A model generated the notes under the pieces. It saw only the letters and a list, made by a program, of their open reading frames with translations, made no database searches and was not told where the DNA came from. Positions 35,940 through 44,582 of a stretch of DNA of 64,000 nt are shown piece after piece. This DNA comes from Roseovarius aestuariivivens (GTDB lineage Bacteria > Pseudomonadota > Alphaproteobacteria > Rhodobacterales > Rhodobacteraceae), in the NCBI RefSeq assembly GCF_004761875.1, contig NZ_SJEY01000008.1, positions 62,001-126,000 of the forward strand, given 5' to 3'. Position 1 is the first letter of the stretch. Each line of letters opens with the position of its first letter. The position numbers and the translations under genes are program-made.

Positions 35940-36265
35940 TGAAGAAAACTTTGATATCTCTGGTCCTTCTAGGCGCGCTTTCGTCAATGGCTTCGGCGCA
36001 AAGCATCGTCGTTCCGGACAACCGTGGCCCAACCGACAGCGGCTGTCTCGTCAAGGGTCTAGACCCCAACGGCGACGGCTTCCTTGCTCTGCGCACCGGA
36101 CCCGGGACCAAGTACCAGCAAATCGGCAGCCTGCATAACGGCGATGCCGCGTACATCTACGGCGGGAAGGGCAAATGGCTCTACGTCGAAAACGGCTCTA
36201 AAGGCGGTAAAGAGGCAAGATTTCGCGGCTGGATCTACAATGCCTGGTGCGAATTTTACCCGTAA
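35936..36265 (+). CDS. Small secreted SH3-domain protein within the glycerol operon
   Basis: A 109-residue protein with a clear signal peptide (MKKTLISLVLLGALSSMASA, cut about residue 21) and a bacterial SH3 domain: GFLALRTGPGTKYQQIGSLHNGDAAYIYG, then KWLYV and RGWIYNAWCEFYP. Two cysteines (in GCLVKG and NAWCEF) could form a disulfide in the periplasm. It overlaps the glpQ stop by four bases and is followed 12 bases later by glpU. The R. leguminosarum operon runs glpQ-glpU directly, as far as I recall, so this gene looks like an insertion. Bacterial SH3 domains often bind peptidoglycan; a role in glycerol uptake is speculative. Confidence 0.8.
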
Positions 36266-36277
36266 GGAGGAACCTTA

Positions 36278-36550
36278 ATGGACTGGATGGCATGGACATG
36301 GCCGACCGCCGCCTTCTTTGGCGTCATCGCTTTGTTGCTCATCACCTTTACGATCCTCGCGATCAAATTCCCGGAAACTCCGCGCACGGGTATCCTGCGG
36401 ATTGAAACGACACGGGGCGACCGGCTTTTCATCACGCTGCTTGGCTCGGCCTTTATCAATTTGGCCTGGCTCGGCCTTGTCGGCGCGAACCAGCCCTATG
36501 CGCTCATTCTTTGCCTCGTCTACGCTGCAGCGGTCTTTCGCTGGGTCTAG
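36278..36550 (+). CDS. glpU: GlpU, small DUF2160 membrane protein of the glycerol importer
   Basis: A 90-residue membrane protein with three probable segments (TAAFFGVIALLLITFTILAI; FITLLGSAFINLAWLGLV; PYALILCLVYAAAVF). GILRIETTRGDRLFITLLG is typical of DUF2160, found in alphaproteobacterial glycerol operons between the permeases and the binding protein, where it is called GlpU. A strong AAGGAGG site precedes it. Its function is not established; an accessory role in the transporter is likely from its constant position. Confidence 0.82.
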   Translation: MDWMAWTWPTAAFFGVIALLLITFTILAIKFPETPRTGILRIETTRGDRLFITLLGSAFINLAWLGLVGANQPYALILCLVYAAAVFRWV

Positions 36551-36628
36551 GCGACCAAACCCCGCGCCTCCGGCCAGCCCGGGGGCGCAGATACCGACAA
36601 GACGTTCATATAAAATGGGAGGAACCAG

Positions 36629-38350
36629 ATGAACTTGTCACTCAGATCAACCACGGCCCTCGCGGTCGCGCTCAGCCTGACAGGCGGCGCGTCCTTCGCG
36701 GGCATGGAAGAGGCGATGGAGTTTCTCGACAACGAGATCGACGGCCTTTCCGTGCTTTCCCGCGAAGAGCAGGAAGCCGAGATGCAGTTCTTCGTCGACG
36801 CCGCAGCACCGTTTGCGGGCATGGATATCAAGGTGGTCTCGGAGACCATCACCACGCATGAATACGAGAGCCAGGTGCTCGCGCCCGCGTTCTCGGCCAT
36901 CACCGGTATCAACGTCACCCACGACCTCATTGGCGAGGGCGACGTGGTGGAAAAGCTGCAGACGCAGATGCAGTCGGGCGAGAACATTTATGACGGCTAT
37001 GTAAATGACAGCGATCTGATCGGCACGCACTGGCGCTATCAACAGGTGCGCAACCTGACCGATTGGATGGCGGGCGAAGGCGCGGACGTCACTCTGCCGA
37101 CGCTCGACATCGATGACTTCATCGGCACGTCCTTCACCACAGGTCCTGATGGCAAGCTTTACCAGCTGCCTGACCAGCAATTCGCGAACCTCTACTGGTT
37201 CCGCTACGACTGGTTCAACGACGAGAAGAACAAGGAAGATTTCAAGGCCGAATACGGCTATGACCTCGGCGTGCCGGTCAACTGGTCGGCCTATGAGGAT
37301 ATCGCGGAATTCTTCACCGGTCGCGATCTGAGCCATCTGGGCGTCGAGGGTGAAGTGTTCGGCAACATGGACTACGGCAAGAAAGACCCAAGCCTCGGCT
37401 GGCGCTACACCGACGCGTGGATGTCCATGGCCGGCATGGGAGACGTGGGTGAACCCAACGGTCTGCCCGTGGACGAATGGGGCATCCGTGTGAACGAAAA
37501 CAGCCAGCCCACAGGATCGTGCATGTCGCGCGGCGGGGCCACCAACGCGCCCGCGGCGGTCTATGCCGTCACCAAGGCGATCGAATGGCTGCAGAAGTAT
37601 TCGCCACCCGCCGCCGCCGGCATGACCTTCTCCGAGGCAGGCCCGATCCCGGCGCAGGGCAACGTCGCCCAGCAGATGTTCTGGTACACAGCGTTCACCG
37701 CCGCCACGGTCGAGCCCGGCCTGCCGGTGATGAACGAGGACGGCACGCCCAAGTGGCGCATGGCCCCCTCGCCGCATGGCGTCTATTGGAAAGAAGGCCA
37801 GAAGATCGGCTATCAGGACGCAGGCAGCTGGACGCTGATGCAGTCCACACCGGTGGATCGCGCCAAGGCCGCATGGCTTTATGCGCAATTCGTCACCTCC
37901 AAGACCGTGGACCTGAAGAAATCAGACGTCGGTCTCACCTTTATCCGCGAGTCGACGATCAACTCGGACCATTTCACCGAGCGCGCCGACAAACTGGGCG
38001 GTTTGATCGAATTCTACCGTTCGCCCGCGCGTGTCGCGTGGTCGCCCACCGGCACCAACGTCCCGGACTACCCGAAGCTCGCGCAGCTCTGGTGGCAGAA
38101 TATCGGTGACGCCATGTCCGGCGCCAAAACGCCGCAAGAGGCGCTCGACAGCCTGTGCGCAGATCAGGAGCGTGTGCTGGAGCGTCTGGAACGGGCTGGC
38201 GTACAAGGCGATCTCGGACCGGTGATGAACGAGCCGCAGGATCCGTCCTACTGGCTTGAGCAGCCCGGCGCGCCCTACCCCAAACTGGAGAATGAGGACG
38301 AAGAGCCCAAGACCGTCTCTTATGACGAGCTGATCGCCAGCTGGAAGTAG
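36629..38350 (+). CDS. glpV: Glycerol ABC importer, substrate-binding protein GlpV
   Basis: A 573-residue periplasmic protein, longer than most binding proteins, as expected for GlpV. A signal peptide (MNLSLRSTTALAVALSLTGG, cut near FAG) precedes a family-1 binding domain (KVVSETITTHEYESQVLAPAF; DGYVNDSDLIGTHWRYQQ). GGGAGGAACCAG before the ATG is a good ribosome site. Its position between glpU and glpK matches the described Rhizobium locus. It should bind glycerol and deliver it to GlpPQ-ST. Confidence 0.9.
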   Translation: MNLSLRSTTALAVALSLTGGASFAGMEEAMEFLDNEIDGLSVLSREEQEAEMQFFVDAAAPFAGMDIKVVSETITTHEYESQVLAPAFSAITGINVTHDLIGEGDVVEKLQTQMQSGENIYDGYVNDSDLIGTHWRYQQVRNLTDWMAGEGADVTLPTLDIDDFIGTSFTTGPDGKLYQLPDQQFANLYWFRYDWFNDEKNKEDFKAEYGYDLGVPVNWSAYEDIAEFFTGRDLSHLGVEGEVFGNMDYGKKDPSLGWRYTDAWMSMAGMGDVGEPNGLPVDEWGIRVNENSQPTGSCMSRGGATNAPAAVYAVTKAIEWLQKYSPPAAAGMTFSEAGPIPAQGNVAQQMFWYTAFTAATVEPGLPVMNEDGTPKWRMAPSPHGVYWKEGQKIGYQDAGSWTLMQSTPVDRAKAAWLYAQFVTSKTVDLKKSDVGLTFIRESTINSDHFTERADKLGGLIEFYRSPARVAWSPTGTNVPDYPKLAQLWWQNIGDAMSGAKTPQEALDSLCADQERVLERLERAGVQGDLGPVMNEPQDPSYWLEQPGAPYPKLENEDEEPKTVSYDELIASWK

Positions 38351-38381
38351 ATCGGGGACCGCCTGAAATGGCCATTATGTG

Positions 38382-38406
38382 TCCGCCCCAATTTTCTTGG
38401 GGCGGG
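38382..38406 (+). terminator. Hairpin between glpV and glpK
   Basis: A perfect 8-base stem (CCGCCCCA with TGGGGCGG) and loop ATTTTCT lies 32 bases after the glpV stop. There is no T-run behind it, so it is more likely an attenuator or mRNA-end stabiliser that lowers glpK relative to glpV than a full terminator. Confidence 0.45.
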
Positions 38407-38432
38407 CACGATTTCATGCAAAGACCAAGACC

Positions 38433-39920
38433 ATGACCCATATTCTTGCCATTGACCAAGGCACCACGTCGAGCCGTGCCATTTTGTTCGACTCCAACCT
38501 GCGCGTCACCGCCACCGATCAGGAAGAGTTTGCCCAGCATTTCCCGCAATCGGGCTGGGTTGAACACGCACCCGACGATCTTTGGGCCACCACTGCCAGC
38601 ACGTGTCGCGGCGTGATCGAACGCGCGAACATCGACCCCGCCGACATCGCCGCGATCGGCATCACGAACCAGCGCGAAACCACGCTGGTCTGGGATCGCA
38701 AGACCGGGCAGCCGATGCATCGCGCCATCGTCTGGCAGGACCGCCGCACCGCCGAGACGTGCCGCCGTCTAAGGGGTCAAGGCCACGAGGACATGATCAC
38801 CGAGCGCACTGGTCTTCTGCTCGACCCGTATTTTTCAGGAACGAAACTGGCCTGGATCCTCGAGAACGTCGAGGGCGCACGCGCCAAGGCGGAGGCCGGT
38901 GATTTACTTTTTGGAACAGTCGACACCTACCTGATCTGGCGACTGACAGGCGGCAAGGTGCATGCGACGGACGCCACCAATGCGTCCCGCACATTGCTTT
39001 ATGACATTCGCAAGGGGCGCTGGAGCCAGACGATCTGCGATCTGTTGAACGTGCCCATGTCGATGCTTCCCGAGGTGCGCGATTGCGCGGATGATTATGG
39101 CACCACACGTCCCGATCTTTTTGGACGCGAGATTCCCATCCTCGGCGTGGCGGGAGATCAGCAGGCAGCGACCGTCGGTCAGGCCTGTTTCAATCCCGGC
39201 ATGCTGAAATCCACCTATGGTACCGGCTGCTTCGCCCTGCTCAACACAGGCGATACGCCGGTACGTTCGCAAAATCGGCTGCTGACGACAATTGCCTATC
39301 AGTTGGACGGCAAACCGACCTACGCGCTCGAAGGCTCCATATTCATCGCGGGGGCCGTGGTTCAATGGCTGCGCGACGGGCTGAAACTGATCCGCGAAGC
39401 TAAAGAAACCCAACCGCTTGCCGACACAGCCGATCCGCATCAGAACGTCATTCTCGTCCCCGCCTTCACAGGGCTTGGCGCCCCTTACTGGCAACCGGAT
39501 TGCCGTGGAGCGGTCTTCGGCCTGACCCGAAATTCAGGGCCGGCCGAGCTTGCCCGCGCGGCTCTCGAAAGCGTCGGGTTTCAGACGAGGGACCTGCTGG
39601 AGGCGATGACAGCGGATTGGGTGCCGGAAGGCGGCGGACAGGTCCTACGCGTCGATGGCGGTATGAGCGCATCTGACTGGGCGATGCAGTTTCTGGCAGA
39701 CATTATCGGCGCACCGGTGGACCGGCCCGAGGTACTGGAAACCACCGCTCTCGGAGCAGCTTGGCTGGCTGGAATGAAGGCGGGTGTCTATCCGGACGCA
39801 GACGGGTTTTCCAGCGGATGGGCGCTCGAACGACGGTTCGAACCGGCGATGGACGACGCGACGCGAAGCACGCGCTACTCAGCTTGGAAACGCGCCGTCG
39901 AAGCCACGATTTCGGTATGA
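38433..39920 (+). CDS. glpK: Glycerol kinase
   Basis: A 495-residue FGGY-family kinase. [13 protein letters not shown] (ATP phosphate loop), the substrate segment around [22 protein letters not shown] and GTGCF are diagnostic. It phosphorylates imported glycerol in the cytoplasm and traps it for GlpD. The start at 38433 gives the standard MTHILAIDQ; the frame is open to 38379 but that leader is unlike the family. The stop overlaps the next gene by four bases. Confidence 0.95.
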   Translation: MTHILAIDQGTTSSRAILFDSNLRVTATDQEEFAQHFPQSGWVEHAPDDLWATTASTCRGVIERANIDPADIAAIGITNQRETTLVWDRKTGQPMHRAIVWQDRRTAETCRRLRGQGHEDMITERTGLLLDPYFSGTKLAWILENVEGARAKAEAGDLLFGTVDTYLIWRLTGGKVHATDATNASRTLLYDIRKGRWSQTICDLLNVPMSMLPEVRDCADDYGTTRPDLFGREIPILGVAGDQQAATVGQACFNPGMLKSTYGTGCFALLNTGDTPVRSQNRLLTTIAYQLDGKPTYALEGSIFIAGAVVQWLRDGLKLIREAKETQPLADTADPHQNVILVPAFTGLGAPYWQPDCRGAVFGLTRNSGPAELARAALESVGFQTRDLLEAMTADWVPEGGGQVLRVDGGMSASDWAMQFLADIIGAPVDRPEVLETTALGAAWLAGMKAGVYPDADGFSSGWALERRFEPAMDDATRSTRYSAWKRAVEATISV

Positions 39921-41041
39921 TCGCGCCCTTCGGCATTACGGCGCCTACGCAAATTCTATTCGGCCGTGGCGAGTTTGCGAAAGCCCCATCGCTTGCGATG
40001 AAGCTCGGAACGCGCGTCTTTGTCGTGCACGGCGCCACGCCACGCCACGCAGAACCCTTTATTGCCGCGCTCGACATGCCCGTTCAGAGCTTTGCCTGTC
40101 CTAAAGAACCCGATCTGGATCTGCTGATGAGCGCACTTGCCTCAGCGCGTGCGACAAAAGCGGATTGCGTGATCGCCATCGGCGGTGGCGCGGCCATGGA
40201 CTTGGGCAAGGCCGTGGCCGGATTGCTCGCCTCGTCAAACGATCCGCTCGATCACCTCGAAGTGGTGGGAAAAGGTCAGCCGCTTGCGGCGTCGCCCGCG
40301 CCCTTCATGGCCATTCCGACCACTGCAGGAACCGGCGCGGAGGTAACGAAGAACGCGGTAATCGGCGTTCCGAGCCATAACCGGAAAGTCTCGCTTCGTG
40401 ACCCACGCATGATCGCCGATATCGCGCTTGTCGATCCCGCACTGACCGACAACACGCCGCCGGAAACCACGCTCGCCTCCGGTCTCGATGCCATCACCCA
40501 AGTGATCGAGCCTTATATTTCTTCGCGCGCCAATCCGGTAACGGACGCGCTTTGCCGCGATGCCATTCCGCGCGGGTTACAAGCCTTGGCGCTTTTGATG
40601 ACGACCGAAGAGGCGACCGCCCGGGATGATCTCGCGCTTTGCAGCCTCTTTGGTGGTCTTGCGCTTTCCAATGCCGGGCTCGGAGCAGTCCACGGGTTGG
40701 CCGGAGTGATCGGGGGTCATGCCCCGAAGGCGCCACATGGCGCCGTGTGCGGTGCGCTGCTGCCACATGTCCTCAACTTGAATTCGGTCGCGCTCAACCG
40801 GGACGGACCGATCGCCGCGCGCATTGCGGAGGTTGTCCGGTGGATTACCGCGGCACTCGGCACCGACGATCTTGCGGCATGGGCACGTGACCATAGCCTT
40901 CCGGGTCTTGTACAGATGGGCCTGAAGGCCAGCGATTTTTCCACCGTCGCCGCAGAGGCACAGGTCTCTTCCTCTATGAAGGCGAACCCGGTGAAACTAT
41001 CGGATGCGATGCTCGTCGAAGCGCTGACCGCCGCCGCCTGA
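39917..41041 (+). CDS. Iron-type (group III) alcohol dehydrogenase
   Basis: A 374-residue dehydrogenase. The nucleotide motif [11 protein letters not shown] and [11 protein letters not shown] are typical. Of the four metal ligands, the Asp in GLDAITQ and the two His in [10 protein letters not shown] and PHG are present, but the position usually His (DAxTH) is Gln. That variant occurs in some family branches. It overlaps glpK (ATGA) and so is transcribed with the glycerol genes, which suggests a substrate such as glycerol, a diol or glyceraldehyde. A maleylacetate-reductase role is possible but unsupported by context. Confidence 0.82.
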   Translation: MIAPFGITAPTQILFGRGEFAKAPSLAMKLGTRVFVVHGATPRHAEPFIAALDMPVQSFACPKEPDLDLLMSALASARATKADCVIAIGGGAAMDLGKAVAGLLASSNDPLDHLEVVGKGQPLAASPAPFMAIPTTAGTGAEVTKNAVIGVPSHNRKVSLRDPRMIADIALVDPALTDNTPPETTLASGLDAITQVIEPYISSRANPVTDALCRDAIPRGLQALALLMTTEEATARDDLALCSLFGGLALSNAGLGAVHGLAGVIGGHAPKAPHGAVCGALLPHVLNLNSVALNRDGPIAARIAEVVRWITAALGTDDLAAWARDHSLPGLVQMGLKASDFSTVAAEAQVSSSMKANPVKLSDAMLVEALTAAA

Positions 41042-41127
41042 ACTGTGACGAGGCTTTACACGAGCTTCATTCGAAAAGTATTCAGAAAGACGGAAGTTCG
41101 CCCCGCGAAAAGAAAGGCTTTCTGAAA

Positions 41128-42009
41128 TTGGCGATCAAAATAGAAATGCTGCGGTGTTTCATGGCCGTGGCCGACAGCGGCAGCCTTTCCGCGGCGGCAG
41201 AGACGCTGGCGCGCACGCCATCGGCCGTTTCGATGATGTTGCGTCAGTTCGAAGATCACATCGGTGCACCGTTATTCGAGGCCGGGCGCAAGTCGCGGCT
41301 GACGCCTCTGGGCGAGCTCATCCGCAACGAGGCCCGACGGGAACTGGTGCATTTCGACACGACGATCGCGGCCATCGAAGGACTGGCGCAAGCGCGCGGC
41401 GGCTATGTCCGGCTTGCGGTAACGCCCTCGGTCGCGCAGTCCATCTTGCCACCTATCTTGCGCACATACGTCAAACAGCATCCTGATGTGCGGCTTGATG
41501 TGAAAGATACGGATTCCGCTTCGGTTCAGGCCGATCTGGTGGCAGGCCGCGCCGATATTGGCCTGGCGAGCCAGCCGGAATTGCCAGGGCTCGAGCGGCA
41601 TTTGCTCTTTTCAGACCGATTTGGCCTTGTTTGCCAAGCTGATAGTCCCTTGGCGCAGAATTGGACCAGTCTGACCTGGTCCGATCTGAAGGACATGCCT
41701 TTCATTGCCAACGGTCTTTGCAAACAGATCGATGATCCCGGCTTCGCCCCAATTCTGGCGAGTTCGGCGCTGAACGCGAACAACACGGCCTCGATCCTGG
41801 CACTGGTGCGCGCGGGGATGGGCGTGACCCTCTTGCCCGAGCTTGTCTTGCGTCCCGGTCACGCCGACCTCGCGTTTTTGCCGTTGGCAGATGACGGAGT
41901 ACGACGCGAGGTCTGGATGGCATCCCCGGCCCCCTCCACCATGACACCCGCCGCGCGCGCCCTTGTCGACGCCATAAGGGCTGCAGAAGCGCCATTTCAG
42001 AGATTCTGA
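41128..42009 (+). CDS. LysR-family transcriptional regulator
   Basis: A 293-residue LysR regulator. The helix-turn-helix is in residues about 4-62 (IEMLRCFMAVADSGSLSAAAETL, then SMMLRQFEDHIG), and the effector domain has RADIGLASQPELPGL. A TTG start at 41128 is used, as GAAAGG lies upstream; ATG at 41146 is an alternative that would clip the first helix. It precedes the ALDH-M19-BCCT genes on the same strand, and two inverted repeats between it and the ALDH gene look like its binding sites. Confidence 0.87.
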   Translation: MAIKIEMLRCFMAVADSGSLSAAAETLARTPSAVSMMLRQFEDHIGAPLFEAGRKSRLTPLGELIRNEARRELVHFDTTIAAIEGLAQARGGYVRLAVTPSVAQSILPPILRTYVKQHPDVRLDVKDTDSASVQADLVAGRADIGLASQPELPGLERHLLFSDRFGLVCQADSPLAQNWTSLTWSDLKDMPFIANGLCKQIDDPGFAPILASSALNANNTASILALVRAGMGVTLLPELVLRPGHADLAFLPLADDGVRREVWMASPAPSTMTPAARALVDAIRAAEAPFQRF

Positions 42010-42045
42010 AATTTCCATCAGAACTTTGCAGTTGAACTGACGGAA
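41994..42045. promoter_or_regulatory. Candidate LysR operator region upstream of the ALDH gene
   Basis: A perfect inverted repeat, ATTTCAGA-GAT-TCTGAAAT (41994-42012), spans the LysR stop codon and contains TCAGAGATTCTGA, a T-N11-A LysR box. A second, imperfect inverted repeat follows: TTCCATCAG (42013-42021) with CTGACGGAA (42037-42045), 8 of 9 bases matching. Both lie 52-103 bases upstream of the ALDH start, where LysR proteins usually bind. Confidence 0.5.
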
Positions 42046-42096
42046 GAAATCCTATGGAGTCCGCCAAATTTTATGCGGCTTTCGAAGGGATCAACC

Positions 42097-43548
42097 ATGT
42101 CAGAGACGAAGAAGAATTATATCGCCGGCGCGTGGGTCGCGGGCGCATCCGAGATCGAAAACCGTAATCCGTCCGACCTGTCGGATCTCGTCGGCATGTT
42201 CGCTCAGGCTTCGACCGAACAACTGGAAGATGCGCTAAGCGCAGCGCGCACAGCGCAAGCGCAGTGGGCCGCCTACGGTCTGGAACGCAAACAGAATGTC
42301 CTTTCGGCAATTGGCAACGAGCTCATGTCCCGTGCCGAAGAACTCGGTCGCCTGCTCAGCCGCGAAGAGGGCAAGCCGCTGGCAGAGGGCAAGGGTGAGG
42401 TGTTTCGCGCAGGTCAGTTCTTTACCTATTACGCGCATGAGGTCCTGCGACAACTGGGCGAAAATGCCGATTCAGTGCGTCCTGATATCGAAGTCGATGT
42501 GCGTCGTGAGCCTGTCGGCACAGTGGCCGTCATCAGCCCATGGAACTTCCCCACCGCCACGGCCAGTTGGAAAATCGCGCCGGCATTGGCCTATGGCAAT
42601 GCGGTAATCTGGAAGCCCGCGAACCTGACGCCCGCCTCGGCAGTTGCCCTGACCGAGATCATCGCCAAGCAGGACATCCCGGACGGGCTTTTCAACCTTG
42701 TGATGGGCCCAGGCCGCGACGTGGGTCAGCGTCTGGTCGAAAGCCCGCGCGTCAACGCAATTTCCTTCACCGGTTCGGTTCCGGTGGGACGTGGCATCGC
42801 CACGGCCGCCGTGCACAACTTCACGAAAATCCAGGCCGAGATGGGATCCAAGAACGCGTTGGCGATTATGGACGACGCCGACCTGGACCTTGCCGTGACG
42901 CTCGCCCTTGGCGGCGCGTTCGGCGGCACCGGTCAGAAATGTACCGCGTCGTCCCGGCTGGTGGTCCATGAAGGCATTCATGACGCCTTCGTCGAAAAGC
43001 TGGTCACGGGCGCCAAGGCGATGAAAGTGGGCCATGCGCTGACCGAGGGCACGCAGATGGGGCCCGTCGTCTCCGAACAGCAGCTCAACGAAAACCTGTC
43101 CTATGTCGAGCTTGGCAAATCCGAAGGCGCCGAACTGGCCTGTGGCGGCGAGCGCCTGACGATGGAGACCGAAGGCTATTACATGTCGCCCGGCGTGTTC
43201 CTAAACTCGACCAACGAGATGCGCATCAACCGCGAGGAAATGTTCGCGCCGCTGACCTCCGTGATCAAGGTCGGCAGCTATGACGAGGCGCTGCATGTCG
43301 TGAACGACACCGAGTTCGGTCTGACCTCGGGCATCGTCACGCGCGATCTGGCGCGCGCCACCCATTTCCGCCGCAACGCGCAGACCGGCGTGGTCACGGT
43401 CAACCTGCCCACCGCCGGTACGGATTATCACGTGCCCTTTGGCGGGCGCGGCAATTCCTCTTACGGGCCGCGCGAACAGGGCACCTATGCGCGCGAATTC
43501 TATACCACCGTCAAGACCGCCTATATCTCGGCGGGCAAACCGGCATGA
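42097..43548 (+). CDS. Aldehyde dehydrogenase family protein
   Basis: A 483-residue ALDH. SPWNFPTATASWKIAPAL, the Glu in IQAEMGSKNALAI and the nucleophile Cys in GTGQKCTASSR are intact. QAEMGSKN in place of LELGGKS is typical of the semialdehyde/ketoglutarate-semialdehyde branch. The start at 42097 gives MSETKKNYIAGAW. It overlaps the M19-like gene by four bases, so both serve one pathway. The substrate is presumably an aldehyde from the compound taken up by the BCCT carrier. Confidence 0.88.
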   Translation: MSETKKNYIAGAWVAGASEIENRNPSDLSDLVGMFAQASTEQLEDALSAARTAQAQWAAYGLERKQNVLSAIGNELMSRAEELGRLLSREEGKPLAEGKGEVFRAGQFFTYYAHEVLRQLGENADSVRPDIEVDVRREPVGTVAVISPWNFPTATASWKIAPALAYGNAVIWKPANLTPASAVALTEIIAKQDIPDGLFNLVMGPGRDVGQRLVESPRVNAISFTGSVPVGRGIATAAVHNFTKIQAEMGSKNALAIMDDADLDLAVTLALGGAFGGTGQKCTASSRLVVHEGIHDAFVEKLVTGAKAMKVGHALTEGTQMGPVVSEQQLNENLSYVELGKSEGAELACGGERLTMETEGYYMSPGVFLNSTNEMRINREEMFAPLTSVIKVGSYDEALHVVNDTEFGLTSGIVTRDLARATHFRRNAQTGVVTVNLPTAGTDYHVPFGGRGNSSYGPREQGTYAREFYTTVKTAYISAGKPA

Positions 43549-44525
43549 CCTACCGGATCGACAACCTGCAATACGCCAACTGGTCGGAGAAGATTTTTCG
43601 CCAGATGCGCGAGGGGGGTCTCGACGCGGTGCATGTCACCATCGCGTATCACGAGACCTTCCGCGAAACCGTGCTCAACCTCGAACAATGGAACCGTTGG
43701 TTCGAGCAATATCCCGACCTGATCATGAAGGGGCGGTGGGCGGGCGATGTGCGCACCGCGCACGAGAGCGGCCGCACCGCCATCTTCTTCGGCTTTCAGA
43801 ACCCCTCGCCCATCGAGGACGATATCGGCCTTGTCGAGATCTGGCACGATCTGGGCGCGCGGTTCATGCAGCTGACCTACAACAACCAGTCGCTGCTCGC
43901 GACGGGTTGTTACGAGGCCGAGGATGCAGGGATCACCCGGATGGGCAAACAGGTCATCAAGGAGATGAACCGCGTCGGGCTAGTGGTGGACATGTCCCAT
44001 TCCGCCGACCGCTCGACAATCGAGGCGGCGGATATCTCGGAACGCCCCATCGCCATCACGCACGCCAACCTGCACAGCTGGCAGTCCGCATTGCGCAACA
44101 AGCGTGACGACGTGGTGCGCGCGGTGACCGAGAATGGCGGAATGATGGGTTTTTCGATGTACCCGCATCACCTGAAAAACAAATCCGACTGCACGCTGCA
44201 AAGCTTTTGCGAGATGATCGCCATGGCCGCCGAACGTTTCGGGCCGACGCATTTCGGCATCGGCTCGGACTTGTGTCAGGATCAGCCAGACAGCGTTGTC
44301 GAATGGATGCGGGTCGGTCGCTGGTCGAAGGAAATCGACTATGGCGAGGGCTCAGCCTCTGCGCCGGGCTTTCCGGATCAGCCAGAGTGGTTCCGTGACA
44401 ACCGAGACTTCGGAAATCTCGAAGACGGCCTGCGCAAGGTTGGCTTCGACGAAGCCGAAGTCGCCGGGATCCTTGGTGACAACTGGTTGCGCTTCTACGA
44501 CGAGAATTTCGGCCCGGCGCCCTGA
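43545..44525 (+). CDS. M19 (renal dipeptidase)-like amidohydrolase with altered metal site
   Basis: A 326-residue protein of the M19 fold. The later metal ligands are kept: His152 (VDMSHS), His173 (ITHAN) and Asp242 (GIGSDL). The first site is lost: the N-terminal HxD (DGHND in true dipeptidases) reads DNLQY (residues 6-10), the bridging Glu (GVEGG) is Gln85 in GFQNP, and the substrate-contacting His of LTH is Tyr112. The assignments come from motif alignment by eye. A one-metal or non-peptidase reaction is therefore likely, despite the usual database name of membrane dipeptidase. No signal peptide is present. Coupled to the ALDH gene upstream. Confidence 0.82.
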   Translation: MTYRIDNLQYANWSEKIFRQMREGGLDAVHVTIAYHETFRETVLNLEQWNRWFEQYPDLIMKGRWAGDVRTAHESGRTAIFFGFQNPSPIEDDIGLVEIWHDLGARFMQLTYNNQSLLATGCYEAEDAGITRMGKQVIKEMNRVGLVVDMSHSADRSTIEAADISERPIAITHANLHSWQSALRNKRDDVVRAVTENGGMMGFSMYPHHLKNKSDCTLQSFCEMIAMAAERFGPTHFGIGSDLCQDQPDSVVEWMRVGRWSKEIDYGEGSASAPGFPDQPEWFRDNRDFGNLEDGLRKVGFDEAEVAGILGDNWLRFYDENFGPAP

Positions 44526-44582
44526 GGCGACCGGACACAGGGGTCCGCCCCACCCACGGATGTTCATATGAGGAGACCCCGA

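Noticed and set aside
36647..37888. Long (413-codon) open frame antisense to glpV
   Set aside because: Product is His/Arg/Val-rich with no family likeness; it is the usual shadow of a high-GC3 gene. The glpV frame has a signal peptide and family motifs.
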